Shown: positions 43,098 through 52,901 of the stretch, in pieces
How positions within the stretch are numbered: position 1 is the first letter of the stretch
How the letters are laid out: every line of letters begins with the position of its first letter
NCBI RefSeq assembly: GCF_900100545.1
Contig: NZ_FNDP01000013.1
Coordinates: 1 to 64,000, forward strand
Length of the DNA stretch: 64,000 nt
Reading direction: 5' to 3'
DNA from: Pseudobutyrivibrio sp. 49
GTDB taxonomy: Bacteria; Bacillota; Clostridia; Lachnospirales; Lachnospiraceae
Program-made: the position numbers and the translations under genes
The notes under the pieces: generated by a model
The model's database searches: none
What the model saw: the letters and a program-made list of their open reading frames with translations, nothing else
Told to the model about the DNA's origin: nothing

Positions 43098-45284
43098 TTA
43101 GTCAGCTGAATCAGCTTCAGCCTCGCCATCTTCTATTGACTCTTCCTCAGTTTCCTCAACATAGTGTGGATCATAGACCACGTACTCGTTGGATTCACGG
43201 AAGATTGTATTTGAGCTTCCGACCTGGCAAACCTTAATCTTGTCACCATTCTTAACGTCTTTAGCATTTATTGTAAGTACCTGACCAGATTCATACTTTG
43301 TAGAAACCTGTTCGTCGTTGACGAATACCTTCGACCATTTGGTGAATTCATCGCCGTAAATGTGAAGCTTTCCATTGAAGAAATATGCGCTGTCTACATT
43401 TACCTCATTAACACCCATAACGATGTCAGAAGCCTTGTATTCTTTGCCTGCCTTATATGTATAGCGGTCACCATACATAATGTCGTACTGAAGCATTCTA
43501 AGGTCGTTCATGTACTCGCTGGTACCGTATTTCTTACCTGCAGCCATTGCTGTCTGGTGATATCCATTAATGTTTCCATTGTGGATACCAAGTCTGTTTA
43601 AATACTCTGATACAAGCTGATATGAAGTAAGATCCATATCATTCTTTTCCATTCCAAAGTTATTCCATGTGAAATACTTTGTCTTATATAAATCGCCTGT
43701 TGCAACTTCATCGTTTGTAAGACCCATTGTTGGGAGGTGATCACCAAACATGATAACGATAGTGTCCTCTCCACGCTCATCAAAGGCCTGAATGTACTGC
43801 TTGATAAAATCGTCTACGTTGTGAATACGGTTTACATAGTATTCCCAAGCGTAATTCTGTCCTTCAGTCTTACCGTTGGCTTTAACCTTGATTTCAGGAT
43901 TCTTCTCGACCTCGTACTCTGGATAAGAGCCGTGTCCCTCAACAGTGATTGTGTAGATAAAATCGCTGCCTTCTGTAGTATCCATGGCATCAAGTGTAGC
44001 CTGAAGAAGAATATCATCTGTAGGCCAGTTACCAAGTGGTGTGTATTCTGTAATATCTAAGAGCTCCTTCGATGTGAAGGTATCAAATCCCATCTGGGAG
44101 AATGCGTTCTTTCTTGAATAGAAGTTACCACCATTGTTATGAACTACGTGAGATGTGTAACCAATCTCATTAAGTACATCGGCGTAGCTTTCTACATCTA
44201 CTTCCTTAAGGATAGTCTTCTGTGGGTACTCACCTGGTCCAAAGAAGTTACAACTGAGACCTGTAAGAACCTCGAACTCTGAGTTACAGGTACCGGCACC
44301 AACTACAGGCACGATACAGTGTCCTGTAGAGTAGTTCTGCTCCAGTGAGTGGATGAATGGAATTGGATCCTCGCTAGTCTCAAGGAACTTACACTCTGAA
44401 ACATCGTAGAAAGACTCTAAAAGGATAACTACTATATTAGGTCTTGTTCCATCTGCTGTCTGGAGTGTCTGGATATATGCTCCGTCGTTCTCCAAAATTG
44501 TATCGATTTTAGCCTCTGAATATCCGAAAGGTCTGTTCATACCTCTGTCTAAAACGGATGTAGAGAAGCCATATAAATAACCATAATCAAGGTATCCCTG
44601 TGCAAGGTTTCCGAAATATGATGTCATGATTCCGGCATTTCTAAGAAGAATTGTCGATGGATAAAGTGATACGAATAAAGCAACTACAAGTATCAATCTC
44701 TGCCAGAATGGCTTTCCATCTTCCTTCTTAGGACCACGGGCTGCATAAATGCTCATTATTATAATGTAGACAATCAATGCGATAATGGTCAGCATAGCCT
44801 GCTGGGGTGAGAAGTAGTTGGAATCCTGCATTGTAAGCAGGTCACTAATCATATATAAATCTGTATAACCAAAAGGTGATACTCGATTCAACAAAATGAC
44901 ACAGTTTATAATTCCAAGAATTATAAATACCATGCTGATGAATACTCGCCACCAGCCTCTTCTCTTACTGAGAAATACGATTGATAATGCTACGAATACG
45001 CAATATGAATTAAATAAGTAAGGACCTGTGTGATCTGATACAAATGTACATGCCGCTGTAAATGAATGGCGTGACATCCACTCCATAAGGAATATGATGG
45101 CCATCGCAAGTGGTATGTGCATCCAGAATGCGTATTTATCCCAAAGAGCAAGCCAGGTTCTGTGGAACTTAGAGCCAAGATACCCCTGAACAGCCTTTGA
45201 ATTAGCAAGCTTCATGAATGGTTTTTTTATATTATTACCAAGCCAACTAAAACCGGCTTTTATTTTCTTAAGTACTTTCTTCAT
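43098..45284 (-). CDS. LTA-synthase-like membrane sulfatase family protein
   Basis: 728 residues, GGAGG before the ATG. Five N-terminal helices (about 50-230), then an outward sulfatase-fold domain. Active-site phrases: LLESFYD (metal-binding Glu), VGAGTCNSEFEVLTG with the likely nucleophile Thr, NNGGNFYSR, and MFGDHLPTMG with Asp/His metal ligands. These enzymes transfer glycerol-phosphate from phosphatidylglycerol to a growing teichoic polymer, or phosphoethanolamine to glycans. After the catalytic domain there is an Ig-like C-terminal extension (about 610-700) and an acidic tail. Relation to the CDP-polyol operon far away at 4269-8090 is possible but not shown. Confidence 0.88.
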   Translation of the reverse strand: MKKVLKKIKAGFSWLGNNIKKPFMKLANSKAVQGYLGSKFHRTWLALWDKYAFWMHIPLAMAIIFLMEWMSRHSFTAACTFVSDHTGPYLFNSYCVFVALSIVFLSKRRGWWRVFISMVFIILGIINCVILLNRVSPFGYTDLYMISDLLTMQDSNYFSPQQAMLTIIALIVYIIIMSIYAARGPKKEDGKPFWQRLILVVALFVSLYPSTILLRNAGIMTSYFGNLAQGYLDYGYLYGFSTSVLDRGMNRPFGYSEAKIDTILENDGAYIQTLQTADGTRPNIVVILLESFYDVSECKFLETSEDPIPFIHSLEQNYSTGHCIVPVVGAGTCNSEFEVLTGLSCNFFGPGEYPQKTILKEVDVESYADVLNEIGYTSHVVHNNGGNFYSRKNAFSQMGFDTFTSKELLDITEYTPLGNWPTDDILLQATLDAMDTTEGSDFIYTITVEGHGSYPEYEVEKNPEIKVKANGKTEGQNYAWEYYVNRIHNVDDFIKQYIQAFDERGEDTIVIMFGDHLPTMGLTNDEVATGDLYKTKYFTWNNFGMEKNDMDLTSYQLVSEYLNRLGIHNGNINGYHQTAMAAGKKYGTSEYMNDLRMLQYDIMYGDRYTYKAGKEYKASDIVMGVNEVNVDSAYFFNGKLHIYGDEFTKWSKVFVNDEQVSTKYESGQVLTINAKDVKNGDKIKVCQVGSSNTIFRESNEYVVYDPHYVEETEEESIEDGEAEADSAD

Positions 45285-45421
45285 GAATCCTCCGATATAA
45301 AAAATCTCATCTATCTTAATTTAGCAAGACAGTACTAAAAATTAATGCTATTATACTTATGTGTTTTAATCTCACGGATTATATCACTTTATTTTTTATT
45401 AAGCAAGAAAGCGAGTCCTTA

Positions 45422-47974
45422 ATGAAATTACAATTCTATAAAAAGGGGATTCCTACCAAAATAATCCAGCGAATAGCCATTTTATTCGTCGTTTTTGTAG
45501 CTTCCCTTGTATTTTTTGAAATCATAACTAATGTATCTGAGACCATGGAAGTCTCTAAGCAAGCATCTCCTACCCTGCCTGTTGTCAGGGTAAATTATCT
45601 CAATGATGCTACCACAGAGCTCCACGGCTATTTGTCCGAGATGGATCCAGCCTACATGAGAGATGCCATCATTCCTTTGGATGACCAGCGTAACATTTCC
45701 TTATCTATAGACACCAATGATTACGACATCGATGGTCTTTCCTATGAGATACGCTCTCTGGATACACAGCGTAACATTTCCAAAAATGCACTGAAATATA
45801 AGAGCAAGAACGGTGTACTCACCGCAGGCTTTCAGGCTGAGAACCTTATTGATGCCAACGAAGAATATCTCTTGGTAATCACCCTCACCAGTAATTCTAA
45901 CAAGATTTACTATTACACACGTATCATGCAGCCACAGGGTTGTAACGAGGAAGAGATTCTGGATTTTGCTCAGTACTTCCATCATACAGCTCTTTCAGAG
46001 GATGCCTCTGATTTATCCACTTATATCGAGCCAAAGCCATCCATGGCAAATCAGGATTTGAGTCATGTAACTATCAATTCAAATCTTTCTCAGATTTCCT
46101 ATGGTACTTTTAAAGCTAAACAGGTGGGTGAAACAAATGTAGCCCTCACTGATATCAGTTCCAGCTATATCAGCCTTACACTTGGCTACACACTTAATCT
46201 TGATAACAACGGCAAGCAGGAATATTACACCTGTACTGAGGACTATCGTATCCGCTATACAGCAGACCGCCTCTATCTCCTTGCTTACGACCGTACAATG
46301 GAGCAGATTCTGGATAAGAATTCCATCTCCATCGAAAACAACCTTGTTAATATAGGTATAACTGATACCGATGTTCAGTACCTTTCAAACGAGACTGGCA
46401 CCATCGTATCCTTCGTTCAGAACGGCAGCCTTTACCAGTACAATCAGACCGACCGTCAGGTAAAGCAGATTTTCAGCTTCGTGGACGACCCTACCGACAG
46501 TCGTTCTACCTACGACCAGCATCAGGTACTCATTCTTAATATCGATGAGTCTGGTACCATGGATTACGTAGTTTACGGCTACATGAATTCAGGCCCACAC
46601 GAGGGCTTGTGCGGTATCAACCTTTATCACTACGACGCCATCACCAATATCTCCACAGAGCAGGTATTCATTCCATCTACCAGCTCCTTCCAGATATTGA
46701 ATGCCAACTTCTCAGACCTTTTATATGAGACAGCTGACAATGAGTTCTACATCATGGTAAATGGAACTCTTCTATATATGAACCTTAACGATTTGACCAC
46801 TAAGGAGCTTCTTACTGGTCTTGATGATCGCCAGTACGCTTCCTCAGGTTCACGTCGTTATCTCGCCTGGATGGAGGATGCCACCGTTTCCGATGCTATC
46901 CACATCATCGATTTGGAGACTGGACACTCCTTCGATATAACAGCTGATTCCGGCCAGCTCCTTCGTCCACTAGCCTTTATGGATGAGGATCTGATTTACG
47001 GCCGTATATACAAAGACGACATCACCACTGATGGCGCGGGTTCAAAGGTTTACCCTATGTATTCTCTCACCATTGCTGATATCACCAGTGGTTCTGAGCG
47101 CCAGTTGATGAATTACAAAAAGGCGGGCTTATACATCTCAGATGTTAGCCTTCAGTCCTATACTATCTATCTTGACAGAATCCAGATAGACGAAGACGGC
47201 AACATTCTTGCTGCACCAGAAGACACTATCAAAAACAGTGCCGGCGAGCAAAACAAGGCTGTTCCTATCACTACCGAGATAGACGATGTAAAACAGCAGG
47301 TAGTCGTACTGAATATGACCCCTCTCGAAGAAGATGAAAAGCTAGGTAAGATTAAATATGATGTTACAGATTTAGTACTTGCTGATGAAAACCACAGTAT
47401 CTCTGTTGCATCGGCTACAAGCTCTACACAGTACTTTGTTTATGTTGGTAACAAGGTAAAGCTTGCTACCGATAATCTTATCGATGCCATCGCCATGGCA
47501 GATACGGAAATGGGCATCGTCCTTGATAACGAGCCAAAATATATATGGAAGCGAGGTCGTAAGGCTTATCAGAATTCCATCAGCCCTATCACAATCGGTT
47601 CCAGCGATTACGAGGCAAGTGGCTCAGCAAGAGCACTGTCAGCAATGCTTGTTCACGAGGGTGAAAATGTTCAGGTTCACACTCTCTTAGAGAATGGTGA
47701 GACCCCTATTTCCATACTTACAAAGACACTCAAGGATTACACCATCCTTGACTTAACAGGCGCAAGCCTTTCAGAAGTTCTCTATTATGTAAACAACGGC
47801 ACTCCAGTCTACGCTTACACCGGCGAAGACACAGCCGTACTGATAATAGGCTATGATGCCTCAACCATCATTTACTTCGACCCTATCAAGGGACAAAACG
47901 CAAAAATGTCCATGACCGAGGCCACGGACTATTTCGCATCATTTGGTAACGTATTTGTAAGCTACTTACAATAA
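45422..47974 (+). CDS. Large membrane-anchored protein with degenerate C39-like domain
   Basis: 850 residues from the ATG at 45422; an earlier in-frame ATG at 45359 has no start signal. One N-terminal transmembrane helix (RIAILFVVFVASLVFFEII), then a large outward region of beta-rich repeats (about 330-600, with repeated D-Y-xx-G/D-R turns that could form a propeller). The last 130 residues resemble a papain-like peptidase C39_2 domain (ILDLTGASLSEVLYYVNNG, VLIIGYDASTIIYFDP), but the Cys and His of the active site are missing (SARALSAML, DTAVLIIGYD). So it is probably a binding domain, not a protease. I do not recognise a named family. Confidence 0.75.
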   Translation: MKLQFYKKGIPTKIIQRIAILFVVFVASLVFFEIITNVSETMEVSKQASPTLPVVRVNYLNDATTELHGYLSEMDPAYMRDAIIPLDDQRNISLSIDTNDYDIDGLSYEIRSLDTQRNISKNALKYKSKNGVLTAGFQAENLIDANEEYLLVITLTSNSNKIYYYTRIMQPQGCNEEEILDFAQYFHHTALSEDASDLSTYIEPKPSMANQDLSHVTINSNLSQISYGTFKAKQVGETNVALTDISSSYISLTLGYTLNLDNNGKQEYYTCTEDYRIRYTADRLYLLAYDRTMEQILDKNSISIENNLVNIGITDTDVQYLSNETGTIVSFVQNGSLYQYNQTDRQVKQIFSFVDDPTDSRSTYDQHQVLILNIDESGTMDYVVYGYMNSGPHEGLCGINLYHYDAITNISTEQVFIPSTSSFQILNANFSDLLYETADNEFYIMVNGTLLYMNLNDLTTKELLTGLDDRQYASSGSRRYLAWMEDATVSDAIHIIDLETGHSFDITADSGQLLRPLAFMDEDLIYGRIYKDDITTDGAGSKVYPMYSLTIADITSGSERQLMNYKKAGLYISDVSLQSYTIYLDRIQIDEDGNILAAPEDTIKNSAGEQNKAVPITTEIDDVKQQVVVLNMTPLEEDEKLGKIKYDVTDLVLADENHSISVASATSSTQYFVYVGNKVKLATDNLIDAIAMADTEMGIVLDNEPKYIWKRGRKAYQNSISPITIGSSDYEASGSARALSAMLVHEGENVQVHTLLENGETPISILTKTLKDYTILDLTGASLSEVLYYVNNGTPVYAYTGEDTAVLIIGYDASTIIYFDPIKGQNAKMSMTEATDYFASFGNVFVSYLQ

Positions 47975-47979
47975 ATAGC

Positions 47980-48627
47980 CTAAAGGCTGAATATAAATAA
48001 GAGAATTGCCATGTAGTATGTCGCTAGATTTACAAAATGGACAAGTCTCTTATTTTTTTTGTCTGGAAAATGGAAGAAGTACAAAAATAAGATGGTAAAA
48101 TCACTCAGCAGGAACAAAACTCCTGCGCAGGCTATTTCTCCCATACCCGCCATTCCACACTCAATAGCTTTAAAAGTCATTGTAGTGACGAAATAGCAGT
48201 ATATCAGGCATGGTACAAATAAACGTCCCATATGAAGATGCCATGCCTTTTTCATCCACACCAAAAGCAGACAAACCACTATTGGCAGAATGAATACCCA
48301 CATGCTGGTGTCCTCTGTTATCCTGCACATATAATTGAGCAGTCCAACATGGCCAAGCATAAATGCAATGATTCCCAGAGCCATAAACTGTTTTCTCATG
48401 TATGTGTTGAACAGGCCCATCAGCAGGTCTCCTACAAAGCATGCTAGAAGCGCCCAGAACAGCAACCACAGCTTCTGTGAAAAGCACTGATTAATCCAAA
48501 GAATCACTAAAAAGGAGGCACTACATACCACCTTTAAAGGGACATAGTACCTCCTTGATAAGCTATTATCACATACTGAAAATAATGCAATTAACAGTGC
48601 CACGTAAATAATAGTCTCGATAATCAT
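47980..48627 (-). CDS. YhhN-family membrane protein (lysoplasmalogenase-like)
   Basis: 215 residues from the ATG at 48625-48627, which has GGTGGAG just before it. Eight hydrophobic helices; CFVGDLLMGL, GHVGLLNYM and LLSDFTILFLYFF are the Asp-containing signatures of YhhN/TMEM86. Animal TMEM86B hydrolyses the vinyl-ether bond of lysoplasmalogens; several anaerobic Firmicutes contain plasmalogens, which fits, but bacterial YhhN is little studied. It begins after the stop of the sortase substrate gene, so the two may be cotranscribed. Confidence 0.82.
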   Translation of the reverse strand: MIIETIIYVALLIALFSVCDNSLSRRYYVPLKVVCSASFLVILWINQCFSQKLWLLFWALLACFVGDLLMGLFNTYMRKQFMALGIIAFMLGHVGLLNYMCRITEDTSMWVFILPIVVCLLLVWMKKAWHLHMGRLFVPCLIYCYFVTTMTFKAIECGMAGMGEIACAGVLFLLSDFTILFLYFFHFPDKKNKRLVHFVNLATYYMAILLFIFSL

Positions 48628-48637
48628 TTTCTCCACC

Positions 48638-50539
48638 TTAATAGTCTTCTCGCTGGTCTGCCAAAATCATCTCCAGCTTTCTCTGTCTTCCCATAAGTAT
48701 TGAACCGGCGCCAAGAAGGAATATTGCCATGCATAGCAGATATCTGGCGTCGAATCCATCCGCCGTCTTAGGGGTAGTATCCTTAGTATGACCAGATGAA
48801 ATAGAACCATCTGAGCTTATCTTATATGAAACTGTTGTTGTAGCCTTTGAGCCTACCACCTTAAGTCCTGTCAATGCGTATCCATCATCATACTGGAACT
48901 GCACTACATGATCTCCAGGTGAAAGAGTTGCTACATAATCTTTCTTTAGTGTTAATATTGTTGAACCTGATGCTAATGTGTAGTTAGCGCTGTTAAGTAC
49001 GGCACCATCCATCAGGATATATAACAATTTACTTAACTCACCATTGCAGACAATTACGACATCGCCGTTATTCTGAGCTATTACCTGGCCACCGCCCTTG
49101 GTAACAACATATTTGTTAGTGGTCTGTGCCTCTGCGCTTGCAGTAATTCCAGGTGTATTATTTGTGCCTGTAGTTGCTGCAGCTGTAGTCGCTGACTTAC
49201 CATCAATAGGCTTATAGAAGAAGTAAACCTTCATATCACCATGTACAACACCTGATTCATTTCTTCCGCCCCAATGAGAGTATCCTGTATAAGATGTAGG
49301 GCTAAATGAATATGATGCACCGTCAACATACTTGTTTGTTGAACGGGTAATAGTCTTTGTCATAGTTGACATATCAGATTTGTAGAACTCGTCCACTACA
49401 GTAACGGTGTACATTTTACCATTTGAAGGTGTACCTGTAGGTGTTGGCGAACCTGTAGGTGTCGGTGAACCTGTAGGAGTTGGGTCACCGGAATCACTTG
49501 GGTCAGATGGGTCATCAACTGTGGCTGTATATTCAAATCTAAAGGTTGTGTCAGTTGATACTGTAAATGAGGTTCCGCTTGTCTGAACATTGTCCTTATA
49601 TACAACAACCGTGTAATCAGTGTAGGTAGGTACTGTTACTGTTTGTGCTGTTGTATATGGACCATATGACTGAGAAGAATACTTAGTAGAATCCTCAACT
49701 CCATCCTTAGACATAAACTTCTTAATTATTGTATATGAAAACTCTTCTTCTGGATCGGAGCTTCCACCTCCGCCTTCACTTGAGCCAGAATCGTACTGAA
49801 TCTTATCTTTTCCTGCATTTGCACATCTTCGAGTAAAATAATCCGTTACTTCCGAAGCAGATGTTTCTGTAGAACCATATGCATAGCAGATAGTGTTATC
49901 GCGTGGCCAATTTGTTTGTTCTCCAAATCCATTAGCAACTATAGAATCTGCTCCACCGTTATTAAATACTAATTCTGTTACAATACTATTATCAAATGCA
50001 TGATCATCTATCTTTGTAGTACCACTACGTACTACTAGTCTTGATCCTGCACTCCAGGTTACATAAACAAGGGTGCTACCATTGTAAAGCACTCCATTTT
50101 CCATATAATATCCAGAGCCAGGATTCTGACCAGCAATAGTAATGCTTACTGAATCACTTCCTGCAAAGGTATTTCCATGAGCACCATACATATTTCCAGT
50201 TACATATACAGAAGTCAAACTCTGATTATCTGCTAACGAAAAACGATCTAATGTCAGCGAACCATCTACATAAACCTGACTTAATGATGGACAATTCTGT
50301 AAGGCAGCCTCATTAATAGCAAGATCTCCAGATGAAGTTACCTTCGATAACTCACTTTTTTGAGTAGCGTTTAATGTGGTTGAACTAATCGTATCTCCAC
50401 CGGTAGCAATATATGCCCCATTTTCGTAGCTACCATCAGCCTCAGAAACAGTGCTTCCAAAGAACGTGAAGCCTGTGAGAATAATAGATAAGCTAATTAG
50501 AATACATCCTGTCTTTTTAAAAAATCCTTTTTTCACCAT
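48638..50539 (-). CDS. Surface protein with BspA-like repeats and PKTAD sorting signal
   Basis: 633 residues. Signal peptide (ILISLSIILTGFTFFGS), then BspA-like leucine-rich repeats (about 50-230, e.g. LTLDRFSLADNQSLTSVYV), MucBP-like beta domains (TVTVPTYTDYTVVVYKDN), a spacer of SPTPTG tandem units (near residue 350-375, bases 49417-49480), a second such domain, and a terminal region. The C end reads PKTADGFDAR, then a hydrophobic stretch YLLCMAIFLLGAGSI and charged tail: a sorting signal of the non-LPXTG type that class B sortases use. The gene lies 43 bases behind the class B sortase, its likely anchoring enzyme. Confidence 0.85.
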   Translation of the reverse strand: MVKKGFFKKTGCILISLSIILTGFTFFGSTVSEADGSYENGAYIATGGDTISSTTLNATQKSELSKVTSSGDLAINEAALQNCPSLSQVYVDGSLTLDRFSLADNQSLTSVYVTGNMYGAHGNTFAGSDSVSITIAGQNPGSGYYMENGVLYNGSTLVYVTWSAGSRLVVRSGTTKIDDHAFDNSIVTELVFNNGGADSIVANGFGEQTNWPRDNTICYAYGSTETSASEVTDYFTRRCANAGKDKIQYDSGSSEGGGGSSDPEEEFSYTIIKKFMSKDGVEDSTKYSSQSYGPYTTAQTVTVPTYTDYTVVVYKDNVQTSGTSFTVSTDTTFRFEYTATVDDPSDPSDSGDPTPTGSPTPTGSPTPTGTPSNGKMYTVTVVDEFYKSDMSTMTKTITRSTNKYVDGASYSFSPTSYTGYSHWGGRNESGVVHGDMKVYFFYKPIDGKSATTAAATTGTNNTPGITASAEAQTTNKYVVTKGGGQVIAQNNGDVVIVCNGELSKLLYILMDGAVLNSANYTLASGSTILTLKKDYVATLSPGDHVVQFQYDDGYALTGLKVVGSKATTTVSYKISSDGSISSGHTKDTTPKTADGFDARYLLCMAIFLLGAGSILMGRQRKLEMILADQREDY

Positions 50540-50582
50540 AGCATCCCCACCCCAAATATCAAGGCATACATTAAAGTGTCAA

Positions 50583-51761
50583 TCATTTGACTCTCTTTGC
50601 TACGATGAACATTCTGCCGTCTTCCTTATAAGTATTACACGTGCTGAGAGTCAATATTTTATCAGTGCTTGAAATATCGATAGTCTCATCAAATGCAGAT
50701 AAACGCTGGATGTTATCTAAAAACTCCTGAAGCTCAGCACCAGTTATGGCGTCGATAAAATCGTAGTATTTGTAGGTGTCATCATCGTCATATCCCACTT
50801 CTGATAAACCTACTCCTACAACCTCATATTCCTGCTCTTCGTAAAGAGTTTTAAATATTATCTTTTTGTGTGCCTGATAATAATCATAATTTAGGTACCG
50901 CTTTAAACCACCAAACATGGTTCCTTTACGCATGTTGTGACCATAAATAATGGTATTGGTGGTTGGATTTAATATGTCGCATCGATAGTCCACAAATAAA
51001 GTGCCGCCTGTGCTATCGTTGCCATAAAAATCCCTGCGAAGATAATATTCTGGATCATTTGGAGTCTGAACAACTGGATAGTTGATATCAGTATCTACTA
51101 TCTCTAAAACCCCTACCAAATCGTGGTTTGCCGAATATAGTTCTGTAAGTTCAGGAAGAATTACTCGCTCACCCTCTACATAATGAGTGTCCCATGGGCT
51201 GTTGATTAAATCATCCTCAATGACTTTGGCAGGTGTGTTATTTTCCTCACCATGACCTGCATTTGAATCCTCTACAGTACCTATATCGTCAATTTCATTA
51301 TCAATTTTAACGTTATTTTGTGAATTATTAGTGTTCGATGCTTTTTGGACACTTTCCTGTAACTTAGCGATTTTTCTAGTCTCAGCTATCTCCTTAATCT
51401 CGATTCCAGCGAACACTACAATCAATACTGCTGCAATACCCACAAAAATAAGGCCAAAGAGCCTAGAACTCTTAGCCTTTCCTGCTGCTTCTTCTATGAT
51501 TTCCCTGTCATCAAGCATACCTGCAGACTTGTTGGCTACGATGTCTGCCACGTGGTCTACATACTGCTTTCCTATAGGGCTATTGAAGGTAATAATACCG
51601 TCACGAATGTCGTTATAAAGGCGCAAAGCAACCTCAGGATCTTGGATATCAAGCTCCGCATTGATGCACTCTATTTTCTTTACATCCTCCTGTGCTGCTC
51701 TGTACTCATAGTAGGTCTCAAACTCGAAGCCACCTATGATGAACCTTTTGTTTTCCGCCAT
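50583..51761 (-). CDS. srtB: Class B sortase with long cytoplasmic N end
   Basis: 392 residues. The first 95 residues are cytoplasmic and contain no known domain; a membrane helix follows (about 99-120: LIFVGIAAVLIVVFAGIEI), then an acidic linker and the sortase domain (about 185-390). The catalytic triad is clear: IIYGHNMRKG with His, TLSTCNT with Cys and GRMFIVAKR with Arg. Class B enzymes attach haem-uptake or pilus proteins with NPQTN-like signals; the neighbour at 48638-50539 has a PKTAD signal and is the probable substrate. The N-terminal extension is unusual. First gene of the pair. Confidence 0.92.
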   Translation of the reverse strand: MAENKRFIIGGFEFETYYEYRAAQEDVKKIECINAELDIQDPEVALRLYNDIRDGIITFNSPIGKQYVDHVADIVANKSAGMLDDREIIEEAAGKAKSSRLFGLIFVGIAAVLIVVFAGIEIKEIAETRKIAKLQESVQKASNTNNSQNNVKIDNEIDDIGTVEDSNAGHGEENNTPAKVIEDDLINSPWDTHYVEGERVILPELTELYSANHDLVGVLEIVDTDINYPVVQTPNDPEYYLRRDFYGNDSTGGTLFVDYRCDILNPTTNTIIYGHNMRKGTMFGGLKRYLNYDYYQAHKKIIFKTLYEEQEYEVVGVGLSEVGYDDDDTYKYYDFIDAITGAELQEFLDNIQRLSAFDETIDISSTDKILTLSTCNTYKEDGRMFIVAKRVK

Positions 51762-51861
51762 ACATTAATACGCCCCATATACTTTTTCTTTATTTTAGCA
51801 GTTCTTATCTATAATTGCATAAAATCCACATTTTTTTCTTTTTTACCGCAACAATAAAAAA

Positions 51862-51887
51862 CACCCTAGGTCTCAAAACCCAGGGTG
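51862..51887 (-). terminator. Terminator of the Rpn-family gene
   Basis: CACCCTGGG / CCTAGGGTG stem on the minus strand (one mismatch) followed by TTTTTTATT, five bases after the stop codon. Confidence 0.85.
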
Positions 51888-51892
51888 ACTAT

Positions 51893-52738
51893 TTATTCTT
51901 TTTCAGCTAACTGGCGCTTTAACTCAGCAATTATAGCATCTTTCTCTTCTAATTCTGCTTTTGCTTCATCCAATGCTTCCGTAAGATTTTGTCTACTAAT
52001 CAGCTCTTCCTCTCTCCAAAAGCATTGTTCTCTGATAAGCTCATCCCCTGTTAGATAATGGAGAGTTTCTGTTGCATCAGCTATTATAGGATTTTCTTTA
52101 GCTAGCATATAAATCTCCTCCCAACACTTCGCACTGAACAACTTCGCCCAGTGATCTATTTTATATTCCTTATCCTCATCAGTTGCTAGTTCTATCTGCT
52201 TTAAGTCTAACACCGATATGGTGAATTTGTCACTATAGATTCTTCCATTTTTAACATTCTTCATCTTATAGGTCGAATAAAACTCTAGTGCATCCTCAAA
52301 CAGTGTAAAATCAAGGATTCCTATTTGATGTACAGGGCGAATATTAATATATTTCCCACCCTTAGCAATCTCTGCAAATTCTCTTCCTAGATATGCAAGT
52401 GATCTTTCTGGCCAATTATGCTCATTCACAACCTGCATTTCAAGTTCTATTATAGAGGAATTGTTCAATAACACCTTAATATCCAAAACAAACTGCTTCT
52501 CACTAATTGATTGTCCTAGAATTATTGAATTCTCGATTGTAGCACTTTGGATAGTATCCGGCTTTAGATGCAACAACGCACCTATTAATCCTTTTAACAC
52601 ATTGTTATTTTCCTGTAAAAGCGCTTTAAATAAATAATCGTTTGTCATAGGAATCTCCAATGGTGTGTCACCAGATGGATATCCGTCAGGTATCACAAAA
52701 CAAGTTTCTTCTTCAATATTGAATTTTTTCTTTGTCAT
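51893..52738 (-). CDS. Rpn-family PD-(D/E)XK nuclease
   Basis: 281 residues from the ATG at 52736-52738, preceded by GGAGG. Rpn/YhgA-like nucleases are recombination-promoting endonucleases related to transposases of the PD-(D/E)XK type. Opening PMTNDYLFKALLQEN, then VLDIKVLLNNSSIIELEMQV with the Asp and the ExQ active site; and TVSVLDLKQIEL-like middle. The C-terminal 50 residues form a Glu/Lys-rich coiled coil. Usually multi-copy in Lachnospiraceae. Its own terminator follows; no target site duplication is visible, so it is not clearly mobile. Confidence 0.88.
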   Translation of the reverse strand: MTKKKFNIEEETCFVIPDGYPSGDTPLEIPMTNDYLFKALLQENNNVLKGLIGALLHLKPDTIQSATIENSIILGQSISEKQFVLDIKVLLNNSSIIELEMQVVNEHNWPERSLAYLGREFAEIAKGGKYINIRPVHQIGILDFTLFEDALEFYSTYKMKNVKNGRIYSDKFTISVLDLKQIELATDEDKEYKIDHWAKLFSAKCWEEIYMLAKENPIIADATETLHYLTGDELIREQCFWREEELISRQNLTEALDEAKAELEEKDAIIAELKRQLAEKE

Positions 52739-52863
52739 ATTACCTCCGCTAATATGACACAAATCAAATGGGATTATAAAACGAAAAAAACGAAAAAAGA
52801 CTTTGTATTTATATCATAATTTTTTTCCCTTTTCAACTTATTAATTTCTTCTTACAAAAAACA

Positions 52864-52884
52864 GAGGCAGCCATTGGCTGCCTC
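52864..52884 (-). terminator. Terminator of the giant surface protein gene
   Basis: GAGGCAGCC-AAT-GGCTGCCTC, a perfect 9-bp stem, then TGTTTTTTG on the minus strand, 17 bases after the stop. Confidence 0.9.
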
Positions 52885-52901
52885 CATCAATTTTAAATCA
52901 A

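Noticed and set aside
51893-52738. Insertion sequence around the Rpn nuclease
   Set aside because: No terminal inverted repeats or target duplications are visible around the gene, and it has its own terminator.
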